DNA of 38,761 nucleotides from Flavobacteriales bacterium. GTDB lineage: Bacteria; Bacteroidota; Bacteroidia; NS11-12g; UBA955. Under the pieces are notes generated by a model. That model did no database searches, had not been told where the DNA came from, and saw nothing but the letters and a program-made list of their open reading frames with translations. Each line of letters opens with the position of its first letter. Position 1 is the stretch's first letter. Below, one piece after another: positions 22,713 to 30,619 of the stretch. The translations under genes and the position numbers were made by a program. The stretch lies in NCBI GenBank assembly GCA_002737625.1, contig NSIB01000008.1, positions 1-38,761 on the forward strand, in the 5' to 3' direction.

Positions 22713-24622
22713 GATTTAACGAAGTGTGCGTATGAAATTTGATTGTTAGGTGCTATGCATCGCAAGATATAATGACCCGGTTTTAGGTCTCCTACGAATA
22801 TGCGATTGTTGAATTGAGATTTAATTTGCAGTTTTCCTGTAACATCCCAAATTTCGCATTCAGTAGTCTCTTGCAATTTTCCATTGATGAAAATATAATC
22901 GTTACAAGGGTTAGGGTAGATACTAACTTGAGTTGGGGTTGTTTTTTTTGTTGAGAAGGCATATTCTGCTCGATTTCCATACAACATTCTGATCATTGGA
23001 GTTCCTTTTGCTTCGGTTCCTGCGTATTCCCAGCTCCCAAGCAAATTGCTATATAGGTGCGGATTTGTTTGATTGACACCCAAATATCTATAGTTATTGT
23101 CATACCCAACATTGAGAACATATGGCATTTGCTGAATCCAACCCACGTAGTATTTGCCTGCGGGTAAAAGCAAAACAGAATCGAAAAAAATGTAGGCAAA
23201 CCCATTCATGCTATCTCTATAAATTGGACGATCCATGGCAAATTCATACATGAGTTTGTCTTGATTATCTGGTCTACCAACGGGGCTCAAAGATTTCCAA
23301 ATGCGCAATTTGAAACTTCTTGCTGATACATCGGTAAGACTTTGATTGAAGTAAATTGCCAATCCTCTCAGGGAATCAGATGTAAGCGTATTGAATTCCA
23401 TTGCAAACTGACCTTTCAAATTGCCTAAATAAGCATAGTCGAGACCAAATCCACCTTCAGCACTTCCATCGTCATAGGAATACCATGGCATTATGGTATG
23501 AGATGTCTGGATCATGTTGTTGTTGGTTAGGCTATTGTATGCTGCTGGCGTGCCATCGTTACTTTGTGGGTCGATGCTGTAGATGTAATCCAACCTAGGC
23601 TCGTTGGTAGAGAGCGTGTCGTAAGACAAGGACTCATAACTTTCAGTGGTATCTCTGTTACCGGCCAAATTTCGGCTACTGGCGATGAAGGGTTTGTTGT
23701 AAATTCTGAGTTTGTATTGATTGTAAATACTCAATTGAAATCTCGTTTGTACGGCATTTGCATTGAGGTTCCGTACTAACATGCTAGGCCCTTTCCCCCT
23801 GCCATCTTGAATGTTCGCTTTATAATGCGAATAAGGAATATTGCTGTAATCTTTAAAAAGCCCATCCGTTACAGATGCGATGCCAATGTCTTGAATGGAT
23901 TTTTCTCCATATTTTCGATTTTTTTCAATACGAATGTAATCTATGTGCCAATGGTTCAAGTTTCCAGTCGCTTTGGTGAAATTTACAAATCGAAACTGAA
24001 AATTGGGTGTTAAGTATTGGTATTGAGCAATTGGTACGAAAAATTCTTGAAAACCCCCTATGAAACCACCACAAATTGCCCACTGTTTGATCCAGTTGTT
24101 GTTAATATCTTTAAAAAATAGCATTAACGTATCGTCTATTTCAGGCGCATCACCAATGCCTTGGCGTTGCACAAAAAAACTGATATATATGGAATCTTCG
24201 GGTTTGTAGTTGATGGTAGTTACTCCCATTCTGCGAAACTGCAGGTTTATGGGTTGTGATGTAAGGCTGTCTGCATACACCATTGTTCTTTTATCCAATG
24301 TATGGTATGGCTTTCCTTTCGCATTCAAGTGGTCAAAAGTGGCTGCGCCGTAATTGGGTGCTTTAACGGGAAAGGAGTTATTTACCCAAACAAGGTTATC
24401 GGTCCATATTTTTGGGGAAGGATAGCCAGCGGGTTGGATAAAATCTTCAAAAAATGGCAGGGTAAGGGTGTCGGAAATAGATAAGCCGATTTGGGCGGTA
24501 GGATTGTTTTGAATCGATGTGATGGGTCGATCGCCAATGGGTAAAAAACGCAGGTATGATTGCGCCGAAATCTCGGAATTTGCAAGGATACACAACAATA
24601 AAATTACTTTTCTTACCCGCAT
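22709..24622 (-). CDS. T9SS-secreted protein with type A C-terminal sorting domain
   Basis: This 637-residue protein has an N-terminal signal peptide (about residues 1-20, cleaved after EISA) and a C-terminal secretion domain of about 75 residues with the type A signature VSIYPNP, then a WDVTGKL segment, GDLKPGHYIL and a short basic end. The central part is beta-rich with lamin-like or jelly-roll character (for example GFQEFFVPIA and NHWHIDYIRI), but no enzyme motif is recognised. It is therefore surface or extracellular. It leads an operon with the rhodanese and the cytochrome. Function is unknown. Confidence 0.8.
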   Translation of the reverse strand: MRVRKVILLLCILANSEISAQSYLRFLPIGDRPITSIQNNPTAQIGLSISDTLTLPFFEDFIQPAGYPSPKIWTDNLVWVNNSFPVKAPNYGAATFDHLNAKGKPYHTLDKRTMVYADSLTSQPINLQFRRMGVTTINYKPEDSIYISFFVQRQGIGDAPEIDDTLMLFFKDINNNWIKQWAICGGFIGGFQEFFVPIAQYQYLTPNFQFRFVNFTKATGNLNHWHIDYIRIEKNRKYGEKSIQDIGIASVTDGLFKDYSNIPYSHYKANIQDGRGKGPSMLVRNLNANAVQTRFQLSIYNQYKLRIYNKPFIASSRNLAGNRDTTESYESLSYDTLSTNEPRLDYIYSIDPQSNDGTPAAYNSLTNNNMIQTSHTIMPWYSYDDGSAEGGFGLDYAYLGNLKGQFAMEFNTLTSDSLRGLAIYFNQSLTDVSARSFKLRIWKSLSPVGRPDNQDKLMYEFAMDRPIYRDSMNGFAYIFFDSVLLLPAGKYYVGWIQQMPYVLNVGYDNNYRYLGVNQTNPHLYSNLLGSWEYAGTEAKGTPMIRMLYGNRAEYAFSTKKTTPTQVSIYPNPCNDYIFINGKLQETTECEIWDVTGKLQIKSQFNNRIFVGDLKPGHYILRCIAPNNQISYAHFVKS

Positions 24623-24746
24623 TTTAATTTTTGTTAGACCTTGTTTTAGGGCATGATTGCTAATACTGCTGCAACAATTGTGCTAATGTTAACGAATTTT
24701 AGATTGATTTATTTTAAAATAAAGTCATTTTATTGCATTACATCGC

Positions 24747-25331
24747 TTACTCTTCCTCAGGAACTGGCATTTCCGAAGCATTGGAAGTTGAGTCACTAGA
24801 AGGGGATAATTCAGTATCAACAACGATTAAATCCACAGTCGTACCTTTTAATACTTTTTGACCTGCTTCTATTGACCGCCCTCCCACTTTTTGTCCGATG
24901 ACCAAATTGTTGGCATATTCAGCATATTCAAAGGTGATTTTTCCCAAAATTAATCCCGCATTTTTTAGAAGTGCTTTGGCCAGATTGAAACTGCAATCGG
25001 TAAGTTTGGGCATTGAAATTCTGGGTCTACTCGTCGCGTTCACGGTTACATATAACATCCTTCCGGATTTTACATCTTCGTTTGCCAATGGCAATTGTTC
25101 CACAATTACACCGGGCTTCATTTTGTCTAAGTAGACGGTGTCGATGATTTTCATCCGCAGCCCCATTTCACTCAGTTTCGCTTCGGCTTCAAAGGGTTTA
25201 GATCCAATGACAGCGGGCACAATGATTTTATCCCCGTGTCTCGTATAAGCATCAAGTCCAAAGTAACTTAGTGTTAGAATTATGGCAATGAAAAGTCCAC
25301 CCAGTCCGATATTATACATCCAGTTTTTCAC
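24747..25331 (-). CDS. PASTA-domain membrane protein
   Basis: This 194-residue protein has one N-terminal membrane helix (about residues 7-28) and two extracytoplasmic PASTA domains (about 38-100 and 105-176), ending in a Ser/Glu-rich tail. PASTA domains bind muropeptides or beta-lactams. There is no kinase or transpeptidase domain. Its GTG start overlaps the stop of the ligase fusion (GTGA), and the tight coupling to D-Ala ligase supports a cell-wall role. A PASTA protein next to ddl is a common arrangement in this phylum. Confidence 0.85.
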   Translation of the reverse strand: MKNWMYNIGLGGLFIAIILTLSYFGLDAYTRHGDKIIVPAVIGSKPFEAEAKLSEMGLRMKIIDTVYLDKMKPGVIVEQLPLANEDVKSGRMLYVTVNATSRPRISMPKLTDCSFNLAKALLKNAGLILGKITFEYAEYANNLVIGQKVGGRSIEAGQKVLKGTTVDLIVVDTELSPSSDSTSNASEMPVPEEE

Positions 25332-28045
25332 GCCATTCTATTTTCTCCAAATTTCAATATTTCTCTGATGAATTCAAAAGGTTTGTATCCTTTGATTGCA
25401 GCTTGGTGATAAATACACGTTGCTGGGGTCATGCCGGGCAATGAGTTTACTTCGATGATTATGGTTTCTACCTTGCCGTTTTCAAAAATTCTTACGAAGG
25501 CATCAATTCTGCAATACCCCGTTACATTGAGTGCGATGGCCACTTTTTTTAGCGTATTCCTTACTTCGGTACTGATTCTTGACTGTTCTTTTGGGTTATT
25601 TGAGAATCTGGATGGTGTTATGTTCTGTCCTTGTCCAGCTAAGAATTTCTCTTCAAGGCTAAGAATTTCACTTTCGGCGAGAGATTCAGAGGGTTCAAAT
25701 ATTTCATACAAAAGCTGTCCGTTAATATCATAGGAGGTGAGCATGCCTCCGGTAACTTCAAGGAATTTTGTTGCTCCAGCGCGATCAATAAATTGTTCAA
25801 CTAAGAGGTCGGATTTTTGCGGTATCTCGTCGTTAGATTTCACGTTAAGCGCCGCGCAAAGCGCGGCGCTTAACGTGAAATCCTCTCGAAAAATCGCCTC
25901 CATGAACAAATGCAATTCCTCGGTAGATTTTATTTTCCTCACCGCAGCACTGCATCCGTCGTCCGCAGGTTTGGCAATTAATGGAAGACCATATTTTAAC
26001 GAAATCGCAGTGCATAAATCAAAACCTCTCAATTGCCATTCTGACCTATTCACCAATTGATGTTCCGCCACCAAAAATCCCAAGTCTCTCAGTTTTTTAT
26101 TCGTCTCGAACTTGTTAATTGTTACAGAAGATGCCTCACTTTCACTTCCATTGAAATATAGCCCCAATCGCGATAAATCCGCCTGAATTGTTCCATCTTC
26201 CCCTGGTCTGCCATGAAGCGCAATAAATACCCCCTCACATAAATTTGGCAATTCTGCAATCGGCACTTCTGTAGGTTTGAATGTGGGTAAAGTCCGTAGT
26301 ACGGATTTTGTCAATGCACGACTTGCCTCTTGGATCTCCATTAGAACGGGGTTCGCCGAATAATGTAAAATCTTGTCCCGAATGTCATCGGCATTGTCCT
26401 TCAACATCATATTAATGGGCAAATGAAACAACCTATATGATTGATTGTCCCCAGTTAAAAACAAAGGAATCGGCTCGAATTCTTCGCTGCTACTGAGTTT
26501 TTCGTAGATGTTCCGTCCGCTTTCCATAGAAATATGACGTTCGAAACTGTATCCGCCCATCACCACGGCAATTTTCTTTTTTATCGCCGAAGATCCATGG
26601 CTGTTGTCTAACAATTGCTGACTGCGCTGCAATAGACTTTCGAATTTCTGACCTTTGGGGTGACTTTGAATTCTAGCACGCAGTGAATTGAAATAAATCA
26701 ATGTCAAAAAAGCGCTTGGACTCAATCCAATCTCCGCCGCTTGGTGGAAAAAGAACGAGGACGGCATCATTCCACTCGTAGTATTGGGGTCGTTTAAGAA
26801 AATTTCCCCATTCTCATCGATGAAGCCATCAATTCTCGCATACACTTCAAACCCGAAATGGCCATATAACTGGCAACAAGCAAGCCGGATGTCCTCAATG
26901 AGTTCTGCGGTGACCTCAATTGGGGTTACTTTGTTACTTAATCCTGGTAAATATTTACTGCGATAATCAAATAGCTCACTATTTTTTCTAATTTCCGTTG
27001 GCGGTAAAGCAAAGGGAATGCCTGCCTCATCAGCTACTACGATGCAACTAAATTCTTTGCCTTCAATCAATGATTCGATGAGCACAATTGATTCACTATC
27101 GATCGATTGTAATTCGATGCGCTCCTTTGTTTGAAGCTGATTTTCGATGTACTCCATCAAAGCGTCTGGCAAATGGAAAGTTTGGCCATCGGCGATAAGC
27201 GGTAATCCCAATCCGCTGCGCAGGTCGGTGAGTTGTTTGATGTAAATAATTTGGGCATCGGAATCCATATTGTGCCATTCCTTTTGATGCAACGACAAAT
27301 GGAAAAAAGCTAGGTTAATGGCATTGCAAAAAGCATCGAAATCGGCATGTTTTAATAGGCTGACACCCAAAGAGGAGCCTTGGTGTGCGGGCTTAATGAC
27401 GAACTTCTCTCCAAATTCGATGTTGAATTGCACGAACAAGGATTTTCTTTCATTTTCCGTTGCGGCAAACCAGGATTGTTTATCAATTGTGTTGAATTCA
27501 TTTACGAAAAGACCTGCTGTGGTTTGGAAGTCTTTTTGAACTGCTTTATTTATTCCAAGCGCCGACGGTAAAATGCCAGAACCCGAGTAAGGGATTCCAT
27601 ACCATTCCAATAGCCCTTGAATACTTCCGTCTTCACCATGGGTGCCATGCAATGCAAGGAAAGCGAAATCAAAGTAGGTTGAAAATTCATGCGCTTCAAT
27701 CGGATTCCCAATTTCTTTTAAGAGGTTGAGTTGCTCGATTCTGTTATTCTCCAAATTTGCCAAACTTTCTGCATACACTTGGAAGCTGTGCGGTAATTCT
27801 GGTAAGCAATTGATTCTCTGCGTTTCTCGATGTAAAAAAGTGGGTGGATAAAAATCACGGATACTCCCTTTATACACATGTTCCCAATTCAGAAGACAAA
27901 AGTTTCCAAACGAGTCAACAAAAATAGGAATGGCTTCAAATAGCTCTTTATTGAGGCTGTCGTAGACAGTTCTGCCACCTGCAAACGAAACTTCTCGCTC
28001 TCGCGATTGTCCGCCAAAAAAGATACCGACCTTGATTTTCTGCAT
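25328..28045 (-). CDS. Tandem D-alanine-D-alanine ligase fusion (two ATP-grasp halves)
   Basis: This 905-residue protein holds two Ddl-like units, about residues 1-470 and 489-905, where a single ligase is 300-360. Half 1 keeps Glu16, HGTHGEDG, Ser224 (E. coli Ser150), Lys364-Tyr365 (Lys215-Tyr216) and Arg404, but has Asp419 for the metal-binding Glu270 and TTSGMM for the usual SPGMT. Half 2 has Glu502, HGRPGEDG, Arg846 and canonical EVNSLPGMT (Glu865, Asn867), but Cys698 for Ser150, Phe801 for Tyr216 and Thr876 for Ser281. So each half preserves a different part of the active site. An in-frame palindrome encodes residues 722-737 in a loop before LLVEQFID. It overlaps the PASTA gene by four bases. 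Likely role: D-Ala-D-Ala (or D-Ala-D-X) synthesis for peptidoglycan. Confidence 0.88.
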   Translation of the reverse strand: MQKIKVGIFFGGQSREREVSFAGGRTVYDSLNKELFEAIPIFVDSFGNFCLLNWEHVYKGSIRDFYPPTFLHRETQRINCLPELPHSFQVYAESLANLENNRIEQLNLLKEIGNPIEAHEFSTYFDFAFLALHGTHGEDGSIQGLLEWYGIPYSGSGILPSALGINKAVQKDFQTTAGLFVNEFNTIDKQSWFAATENERKSLFVQFNIEFGEKFVIKPAHQGSSLGVSLLKHADFDAFCNAINLAFFHLSLHQKEWHNMDSDAQIIYIKQLTDLRSGLGLPLIADGQTFHLPDALMEYIENQLQTKERIELQSIDSESIVLIESLIEGKEFSCIVVADEAGIPFALPPTEIRKNSELFDYRSKYLPGLSNKVTPIEVTAELIEDIRLACCQLYGHFGFEVYARIDGFIDENGEIFLNDPNTTSGMMPSSFFFHQAAEIGLSPSAFLTLIYFNSLRARIQSHPKGQKFESLLQRSQQLLDNSHGSSAIKKKIAVVMGGYSFERHISMESGRNIYEKLSSSEEFEPIPLFLTGDNQSYRLFHLPINMMLKDNADDIRDKILHYSANPVLMEIQEASRALTKSVLRTLPTFKPTEVPIAELPNLCEGVFIALHGRPGEDGTIQADLSRLGLYFNGSESEASSVTINKFETNKKLRDLGFLVAEHQLVNRSEWQLRGFDLCTAISLKYGLPLIAKPADDGCSAAVRKIKSTEELHLFMEAIFREDFTLSAALCAALNVKSNDEIPQKSDLLVEQFIDRAGATKFLEVTGGMLTSYDINGQLLYEIFEPSESLAESEILSLEEKFLAGQGQNITPSRFSNNPKEQSRISTEVRNTLKKVAIALNVTGYCRIDAFVRIFENGKVETIIIEVNSLPGMTPATCIYHQAAIKGYKPFEFIREILKFGENRMA
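25836..25882. repeat. Perfect 47-base palindrome inside the ligase fusion gene
   Basis: Two perfectly complementary 22-base arms (25836-25857 and 25861-25882) flank the loop AAA. The inner core is GC-rich (GCGCCGCGC / GCGCGGCGC), the outer part AT-rich. It lies entirely in coding sequence and is translated as residues 722-737 (DFTLSAALCAALNVKS). The gene stays in frame. No clear target duplication flanks it. It is not a terminator, since there is no T-run and it sits mid-gene. It could be an inserted palindromic element or the product of template-switch correction. Confidence 0.95.
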
Positions 28046-28058
28046 ACGCTAATTCCTA

Positions 28059-28066
28059 CAAATTTA
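28059..28066 (-). promoter_or_regulatory. -7 element of the ligase fusion operon
   Basis: TAAATTTG on the minus strand is a perfect TAnnTTTG match ending 13 bases before the ATG at 28045. The four bases at the 19-base spacing read GTTA, a weak -33 match. It drives the ligase-PASTA pair and is divergent from leucyl aminopeptidase. Confidence 0.5.
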
Positions 28067-28182
28067 ATGTGAGTTGCTCATCGGTTAACGTCAGTTCTGC
28101 ACAAAACACAAATGTGTTTTTCTCTTTGGGCATTATTACAAATAAAGTGGGGTTTACCGCTTTGATTTCGTTATTTTGCAGC

Positions 28183-29562
28183 ATGAAGGCAGAAATCTTT
28201 TTAGCCAATGACGTTTCGTCATTTGCAAATACGAAATTACCAGCCAATATCGCCGAATTTTGGAAACAAAAACCCACTGAGAATCACTTTCACTATTACG
28301 GTCCTGAGGGGCGTTTTATTGGGGTTGTGAGCAAAGGCAAGAGCAATGCTTCGGAATGGGAGGTGCTAAGAAAGGCCGCCAATAAGAGTTTTTTGTTGTT
28401 CTCTAAAGACATCGAAAAGGTAGTAGTGAAAAATGTCAATTGCGATGCAGCAAAAGCATTGGCTTTTTTTGAAGGTTTGTTATTGTCTGATTATCAATTT
28501 GATAAATATTTAAAGAAAAAATCTCGTGACACTTCAATTGAATATTCATTAAAGGGTAAGGGTGAGGATAGGCAGGATGAGTTGAAAGTTATTGTTGCAG
28601 CGGTAAATTCGGCCCGTGACTTGGTAAATGAACCCGTGAATGCGCTTAATGCCCAAGGTTTGGCTGATGCTTTTGTGAAAATGGGCGATGCGGCAGGCTT
28701 TAAAGTGGAAGTTTTCGGTGAAGCCCAAATAGAGAGTCTAAAAATGGGTGGATTACTCGCGGTGAATAAGGGAAGTCAGGAACCACCAACATTTTCTATT
28801 CTAGAATACAAGCCTAAAAAAGCCGTAAATAATCAGCCGATCGTTCTCGTGGGCAAAGGTGTTGTATTTGATACGGGTGGGTTGAGTTTAAAGCCAACGC
28901 CCAATTCAATGGATATGATGAAGTGCGATATGGGCGGTGCAGCGGTTGTGGCAGGTGTCTTTGAAGCGGTTGCGAAATTGAAATGGCCCTTGTGGATTAT
29001 CGGATTGGTGCCTTCTACCGACAATCGCCCGGGAGAAAATGCAACTTGTCCGGGTGATGTGATTACCATGTTCGACGGCACAACGGTGGAGGTCCTCAAT
29101 ACCGATGCGGAAGGTCGTTTGATTTTGGGCGATGCACTGTCGTTTGCGAAGAAATTCGACCCCCAATTGGTGATTGATTATGCAACGCTAACGGGCGCTG
29201 CGGCACGTGCTTTCGGCAGTTATGGTTCGGCTTTGATGGCCCAGGCTCCGGATTCTGTGGTTAAGTCATTGAAAAAAGCTGGCGATACCGTTTTTGAAAG
29301 AGTGGCTGAAATGCCTCTTTGGGAAGAGTATTACGAGGAGATAAAAGGAGGGATTGCGGATATCAAAAATTTAGGAAAAGGCGAGGGTGGCGCTCAAAGT
29401 GCAGCGATGTTTTTAAGGCATTTTACGCAGTATCCTTGGGTTCACATCGACATCGCGGGAACGGCATTTTCAACTTCGCCAAGCCATTATATCCCAAAAG
29501 GTGGCACAGGTGTTGGCGTTCGCTTAACTTTGGAGTTTCTTAGACAGCAGATCAATGGATAA
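28183..29562 (+). CDS. Leucyl aminopeptidase (M17 family)
   Basis: This 459-residue cytosolic aminopeptidase binds two metal ions. The C-terminal catalytic domain has VGKGVVFDTGGLSLKP (with Lys and Asp ligands), MDMMKCDMGGAA, and the family signature NTDAEGRLILGDAL. The N-terminal domain (about residues 1-150) is less conserved. The frame stays open back to a GTG at 28069, but the ATG at 28183 gives the expected MKAEIFLAND start. TATTTTGC ends three bases before that ATG, consistent with a leaderless transcript. Its stop overlaps the pdxA start by eight bases. Confidence 0.92.
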   Translation: MKAEIFLANDVSSFANTKLPANIAEFWKQKPTENHFHYYGPEGRFIGVVSKGKSNASEWEVLRKAANKSFLLFSKDIEKVVVKNVNCDAAKALAFFEGLLLSDYQFDKYLKKKSRDTSIEYSLKGKGEDRQDELKVIVAAVNSARDLVNEPVNALNAQGLADAFVKMGDAAGFKVEVFGEAQIESLKMGGLLAVNKGSQEPPTFSILEYKPKKAVNNQPIVLVGKGVVFDTGGLSLKPTPNSMDMMKCDMGGAAVVAGVFEAVAKLKWPLWIIGLVPSTDNRPGENATCPGDVITMFDGTTVEVLNTDAEGRLILGDALSFAKKFDPQLVIDYATLTGAAARAFGSYGSALMAQAPDSVVKSLKKAGDTVFERVAEMPLWEEYYEEIKGGIADIKNLGKGEGGAQSAAMFLRHFTQYPWVHIDIAGTAFSTSPSHYIPKGGTGVGVRLTLEFLRQQING

Positions 29563-30619
29563 TTTTAAACCCGTAATTGGAATAACCCAAGGAGATCCCT
29601 CAGGTGTTGGGATGGAGCTCATCATCAAGGTTTTTTCCGATGAAAATATTTTCAAATATTGCACACCTGTACTATACGCAAACCCCAAAACCTTCGTGGC
29701 TTGGAAAAAGCATATGGAATTGCAGGAGCCTATGTATACCTTGATTTCAACGGCGGCCGAGGCAAAACCCGGGAAATTGAATTTGGTTGTTAGTAGCGAT
29801 GCCGTTTTTGAATTAACCATAGGTAAATCTTCGGATGCTTCTGGTTTGGAAGCTTTGAAATCTTTAGATAAAGCCATTTCGGATGTCAATCATTTACAGG
29901 CTTTGGTTACCGCACCCATCGATAAATCTACTGTTGCTCCCCATTCGGCAGATTTTACAGGTCATACCGGCTATTTGGCAGAAGCATTTGGGAAAACCAA
30001 TTATGCCATGATTTTAGCTAGCGAGGATCTACGCGTTGCTTTGGTAACCGAACATATTGCAATTACCGAAGTGGGTAAACATCTAACCCAGGATAAAATC
30101 GAACAGAAAATCGAAGTTGTATACGAATCATTAAGAAACGATTTCAATGTCCTCAAGCCGCGCATTGCTGTTTTGGGGTTGAATCCTCACGCGGGCGACA
30201 ATGGTTTGTTGGGCAAAGAGGAGGAGACGTTGATTGTGCCGGCGATTCAAACGCATTTCAAGCGCGGAAAACTCGTTTATGGCCCTTATTCTGCCGATAG
30301 CTTTTTTGGCGGTGGGAATTACAAAAACTTCGATGCAGTGATTGCGATGTATCATGATCAAGGATTAATTCCTTTCAAGACATTGGCATTTATGGATGGC
30401 GTTAACGTAACGGCGGGGTTGCCCATCGTTCGAACTAGCCCAGACCATGGAACTGCCTATGACATCGCTGGAACCGGAGTTGCAGATACTTCAAGCTTCA
30501 GAGCCGCGGTATACGATGCAATTCACTTGGTGAGAAATAGAAATCAGTTTGCTGAGGATTTTGCAAATCCATTGGACTACGCAGATATGCGCCGGGAACG
30601 ATTCCGGATTGATTTTTAA
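29555..30619 (+). CDS. pdxA: 4-hydroxythreonine-4-phosphate dehydrogenase
   Basis: This 354-residue metal- and NAD-dependent enzyme of pyridoxal phosphate (vitamin B6) synthesis oxidises 4-phosphohydroxy-threonine. It begins with the family motif GITQGDPSGVGMELI. The metal-binding histidines lie in FTGHTGYLAE, LNPHAGDNG and MYHDQGLIPFK. TSPDHGTAYDIAG near the C-terminus is also conserved. Length is slightly above the typical 330. Its ATG lies inside the end of the aminopeptidase gene (ATGGATAA overlap), so translation is probably coupled. The stop abuts the convergent hydrolase stop with no gap. Confidence 0.95.
   Translation: MDNFKPVIGITQGDPSGVGMELIIKVFSDENIFKYCTPVLYANPKTFVAWKKHMELQEPMYTLISTAAEAKPGKLNLVVSSDAVFELTIGKSSDASGLEALKSLDKAISDVNHLQALVTAPIDKSTVAPHSADFTGHTGYLAEAFGKTNYAMILASEDLRVALVTEHIAITEVGKHLTQDKIEQKIEVVYESLRNDFNVLKPRIAVLGLNPHAGDNGLLGKEEETLIVPAIQTHFKRGKLVYGPYSADSFFGGGNYKNFDAVIAMYHDQGLIPFKTLAFMDGVNVTAGLPIVRTSPDHGTAYDIAGTGVADTSSFRAAVYDAIHLVRNRNQFAEDFANPLDYADMRRERFRIDF

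Noticed and set aside
28069-28182. A longer start (GTG at 28069) for leucyl aminopeptidase
   Set aside because: The extra 38 residues are Ser/Asn-rich without family similarity and overlap the divergent ligase promoter region; ATG at 28183 fits better.
28207-28223. A 7-bp hairpin with TTT loop near the start of leucyl aminopeptidase
   Set aside because: A few 7-bp stems with a 3-base loop are expected by chance in 38 kb, and it lacks the GCGCC core of the others.
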